A program made the translations under genes and the position numbers. A DNA stretch of 8,196 nt from Verrucomicrobiota bacterium. Its GTDB lineage: Bacteria; Verrucomicrobiota; Verrucomicrobiia; Limisphaerales; JADLHS01. Below the pieces are notes generated by a model. It was not told the DNA's origin. It worked only from the letters and a program-made list of their open reading frames with translations, and did no database searches. Position 1 is the stretch's first letter. Every line of letters starts with the position of its first letter. Below, piece after piece: positions 7,167 through 8,196 of the stretch. The DNA lies in NCBI GenBank assembly GCA_004297495.1, contig SCTL01000324.1, positions 1 through 8,196 of the forward strand, in the 5' to 3' direction.

Positions 7167-8196
7167 ATGAACACGCCTCACCCGCTCCAGACCGATTTGG
7201 ACTTCGTGCTCGAAAGAACGCGGAAAGACTGGGAGGAACTGCGGGGCGGGCGGCTGTTCATCACCGGCGGCACCGGCTTTTTTGGATGCTGGCTGCTTGA
7301 AACCTTCCTCTGGGCCAACCAACAATTAGGATTAAAAGCTGAAGCCGTCGTTTTGACGCGCTCGGCGGCGGCGTTTCGCACACGCGCCCCCAATTTGGCG
7401 GGCCAATCCGCGGTCCATTTGTACGAAGGCGAGCTTACCGAGTTTAGATTCCCGACGGGCACGTTCTCGCATGTGATCCATGCCGCTGGCGAGTTGAATG
7501 TAACGGCTGAACCGGAAGCCATGATTCTAACTTCGCGACAAGGAACGGAGCGCGTCTTGGAACTCGCCGGAAAAGCGGGTGCGAAGAAGCTGCTCTTCAC
7601 CAGTTCGGGCGCAGTGTACGGGCCACTCAAGGGGGTGACAGCCAAGCGCAGCGAAAAGGAGACCTTCGTTGAATTTCCTGATTCACCGCGCTGGGCGTAC
7701 GCCACTGCCAAACGCAACGCCGAAGCACAATGCGTTCAGTTCGCCCGCCAAACAGGCATCGAGGTCAAGATTGCGCGCGGCTTCGCTTTCCTCGGCCCTT
7801 ACCTGCCATTAAACGCGCATTTCGCCGCGGGAAATTTCCTGCGCGACGCGTTGCAAGGTGGCCCCATCATGGTGCAAGGCTCGGGTTCGGCGGTGCGATC
7901 CTATCTTTACGGCTCCGATCTGGCCCTCTGGCTCTGGACGATTTTATTTCGCGGCCAATCCGGTCATCCCTATAATGTGGGCGCGGATCAGCCCGTCTCG
8001 ATTGTTGATCTGGCAGGCGCGGTGGCAAAAGCATGTGATCCGGCTCCCGAAGTCAGGGTCGCCAACCAGCCGCGCCCGGATGAAACCGTTGATTACTATG
8101 TTCCCGACACGAGCCGGGCACGGATTGAATTGGGACTCGTGGAAACCGTCGATCTGCCCGCCGCCATCCGGAAAACGCTCCGGTGGCATCGGCGGT
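7167..8196 (+). CDS. NAD(P)-dependent SDR epimerase/reductase acting on a CDP-deoxysugar (3' truncated)
   Basis: 343 residues are visible before the window edge, probably almost the whole protein. A helical N-terminal extension (about 1-28) precedes the Rossmann motif GGTGFFG (34-40). VIHAAGELNV (103-112), TSSGAVYG (145-152) and the catalytic pair Y178-x3-K182 mark an extended SDR. IARGFAFLGPYLPLNAHFA (202-220) and RSYLYGSDLALWLW (244-257) are the substrate-binding half, and PYNVGADQPVSI (268-279) is typical of nucleotide-sugar epimerases. Its position after rfbF-rfbG suggests that it reduces or epimerises CDP-4-keto-6-deoxyglucose, but CDP-paratose/abequose synthase-like, 4-ketoreductase or epimerase activity cannot be separated from sequence by eye. 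The ATG at 7167 is preceded by only a weak GAG. An in-frame TAA at 7113-7115 with no other start in between fixes this start. Several codons (TTA, CTA, GTA, AGA) are less GC-rich than in rfbF and rfbG. Confidence 0.9.
   Translation, partial: MNTPHPLQTDLDFVLERTRKDWEELRGGRLFITGGTGFFGCWLLETFLWANQQLGLKAEAVVLTRSAAAFRTRAPNLAGQSAVHLYEGELTEFRFPTGTFSHVIHAAGELNVTAEPEAMILTSRQGTERVLELAGKAGAKKLLFTSSGAVYGPLKGVTAKRSEKETFVEFPDSPRWAYATAKRNAEAQCVQFARQTGIEVKIARGFAFLGPYLPLNAHFAAGNFLRDALQGGPIMVQGSGSAVRSYLYGSDLALWLWTILFRGQSGHPYNVGADQPVSIVDLAGAVAKACDPAPEVRVANQPRPDETVDYYVPDTSRARIELGLVETVDLPAAIRKTLRWHRR

Noticed and set aside
7272..7287. T6 run (GGCTTTTTTGGA) in the SDR gene, a possible slippage site or terminator
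   Set aside because: It encodes the essential GFFG of the Rossmann motif, the frame stays open on both sides, and no strong stem precedes it in the manner of the 165-194 terminator.

Overview
The window looks like chromosomal DNA from a GC-rich Gram-negative bacterium. It carries part of a surface-polysaccharide (O-antigen or exopolysaccharide type) locus. My best guess for the lineage is Verrucomicrobiota, Pedosphaera/Limisphaera-like. This rests on the C-terminal tail of the first protein (YRADQMTPAEYH, then a K-I-L ending), a secreted xylose-isomerase-like TIM-barrel protein, weak Shine-Dalgarno leaders and a REP-like intergenic doublet. None of these is diagnostic alone, so the assignment is inference.

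Layout. Bases 1-142 hold the 3' end of a + strand gene with a SHOCT-like tail. It is followed by a clear intrinsic terminator (165-194) and then by a double inverted-repeat element (202-273) between convergent genes. From 294 to about 5120 three genes lie on the - strand, spaced by 41 and 25 bases and probably forming one operon read right to left. They are a GT39/ArnT-like membrane glycosyltransferase, a second multi-pass membrane protein with a large C-terminal extracytoplasmic region, and a secreted sugar-isomerase/epimerase-like TIM-barrel protein. A short divergent region of about 70 bases (5121-5190) separates this from a + strand operon: glucose-1-phosphate cytidylyltransferase (rfbF/ddhA), CDP-glucose 4,6-dehydratase (rfbG/ddhB), and an NAD(P)-dependent SDR epimerase/reductase that runs off the right edge.

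How the genes fit together. The + strand genes turn glucose-1-phosphate and CTP into CDP-glucose and then CDP-4-keto-6-deoxy-D-glucose. The third enzyme probably reduces or epimerises that intermediate, giving an activated CDP-deoxyhexose. The - strand membrane proteins look like polyprenyl-phosphate-sugar-dependent (GT-C) transferases acting on the outer face of the inner membrane. The two halves therefore plausibly belong to one glycan assembly locus. No CRISPR array, transposase, tRNA or rRNA was seen. The system resembles known CDP-deoxysugar loci. The less ordinary parts are the compensated inverted-repeat doublet, the unassigned 704-residue membrane protein, the Asn at a usual metal-ligand position in the TIM-barrel protein, and an SDR enzyme placed where classical 3,6-dideoxyhexose clusters usually have ddhC.
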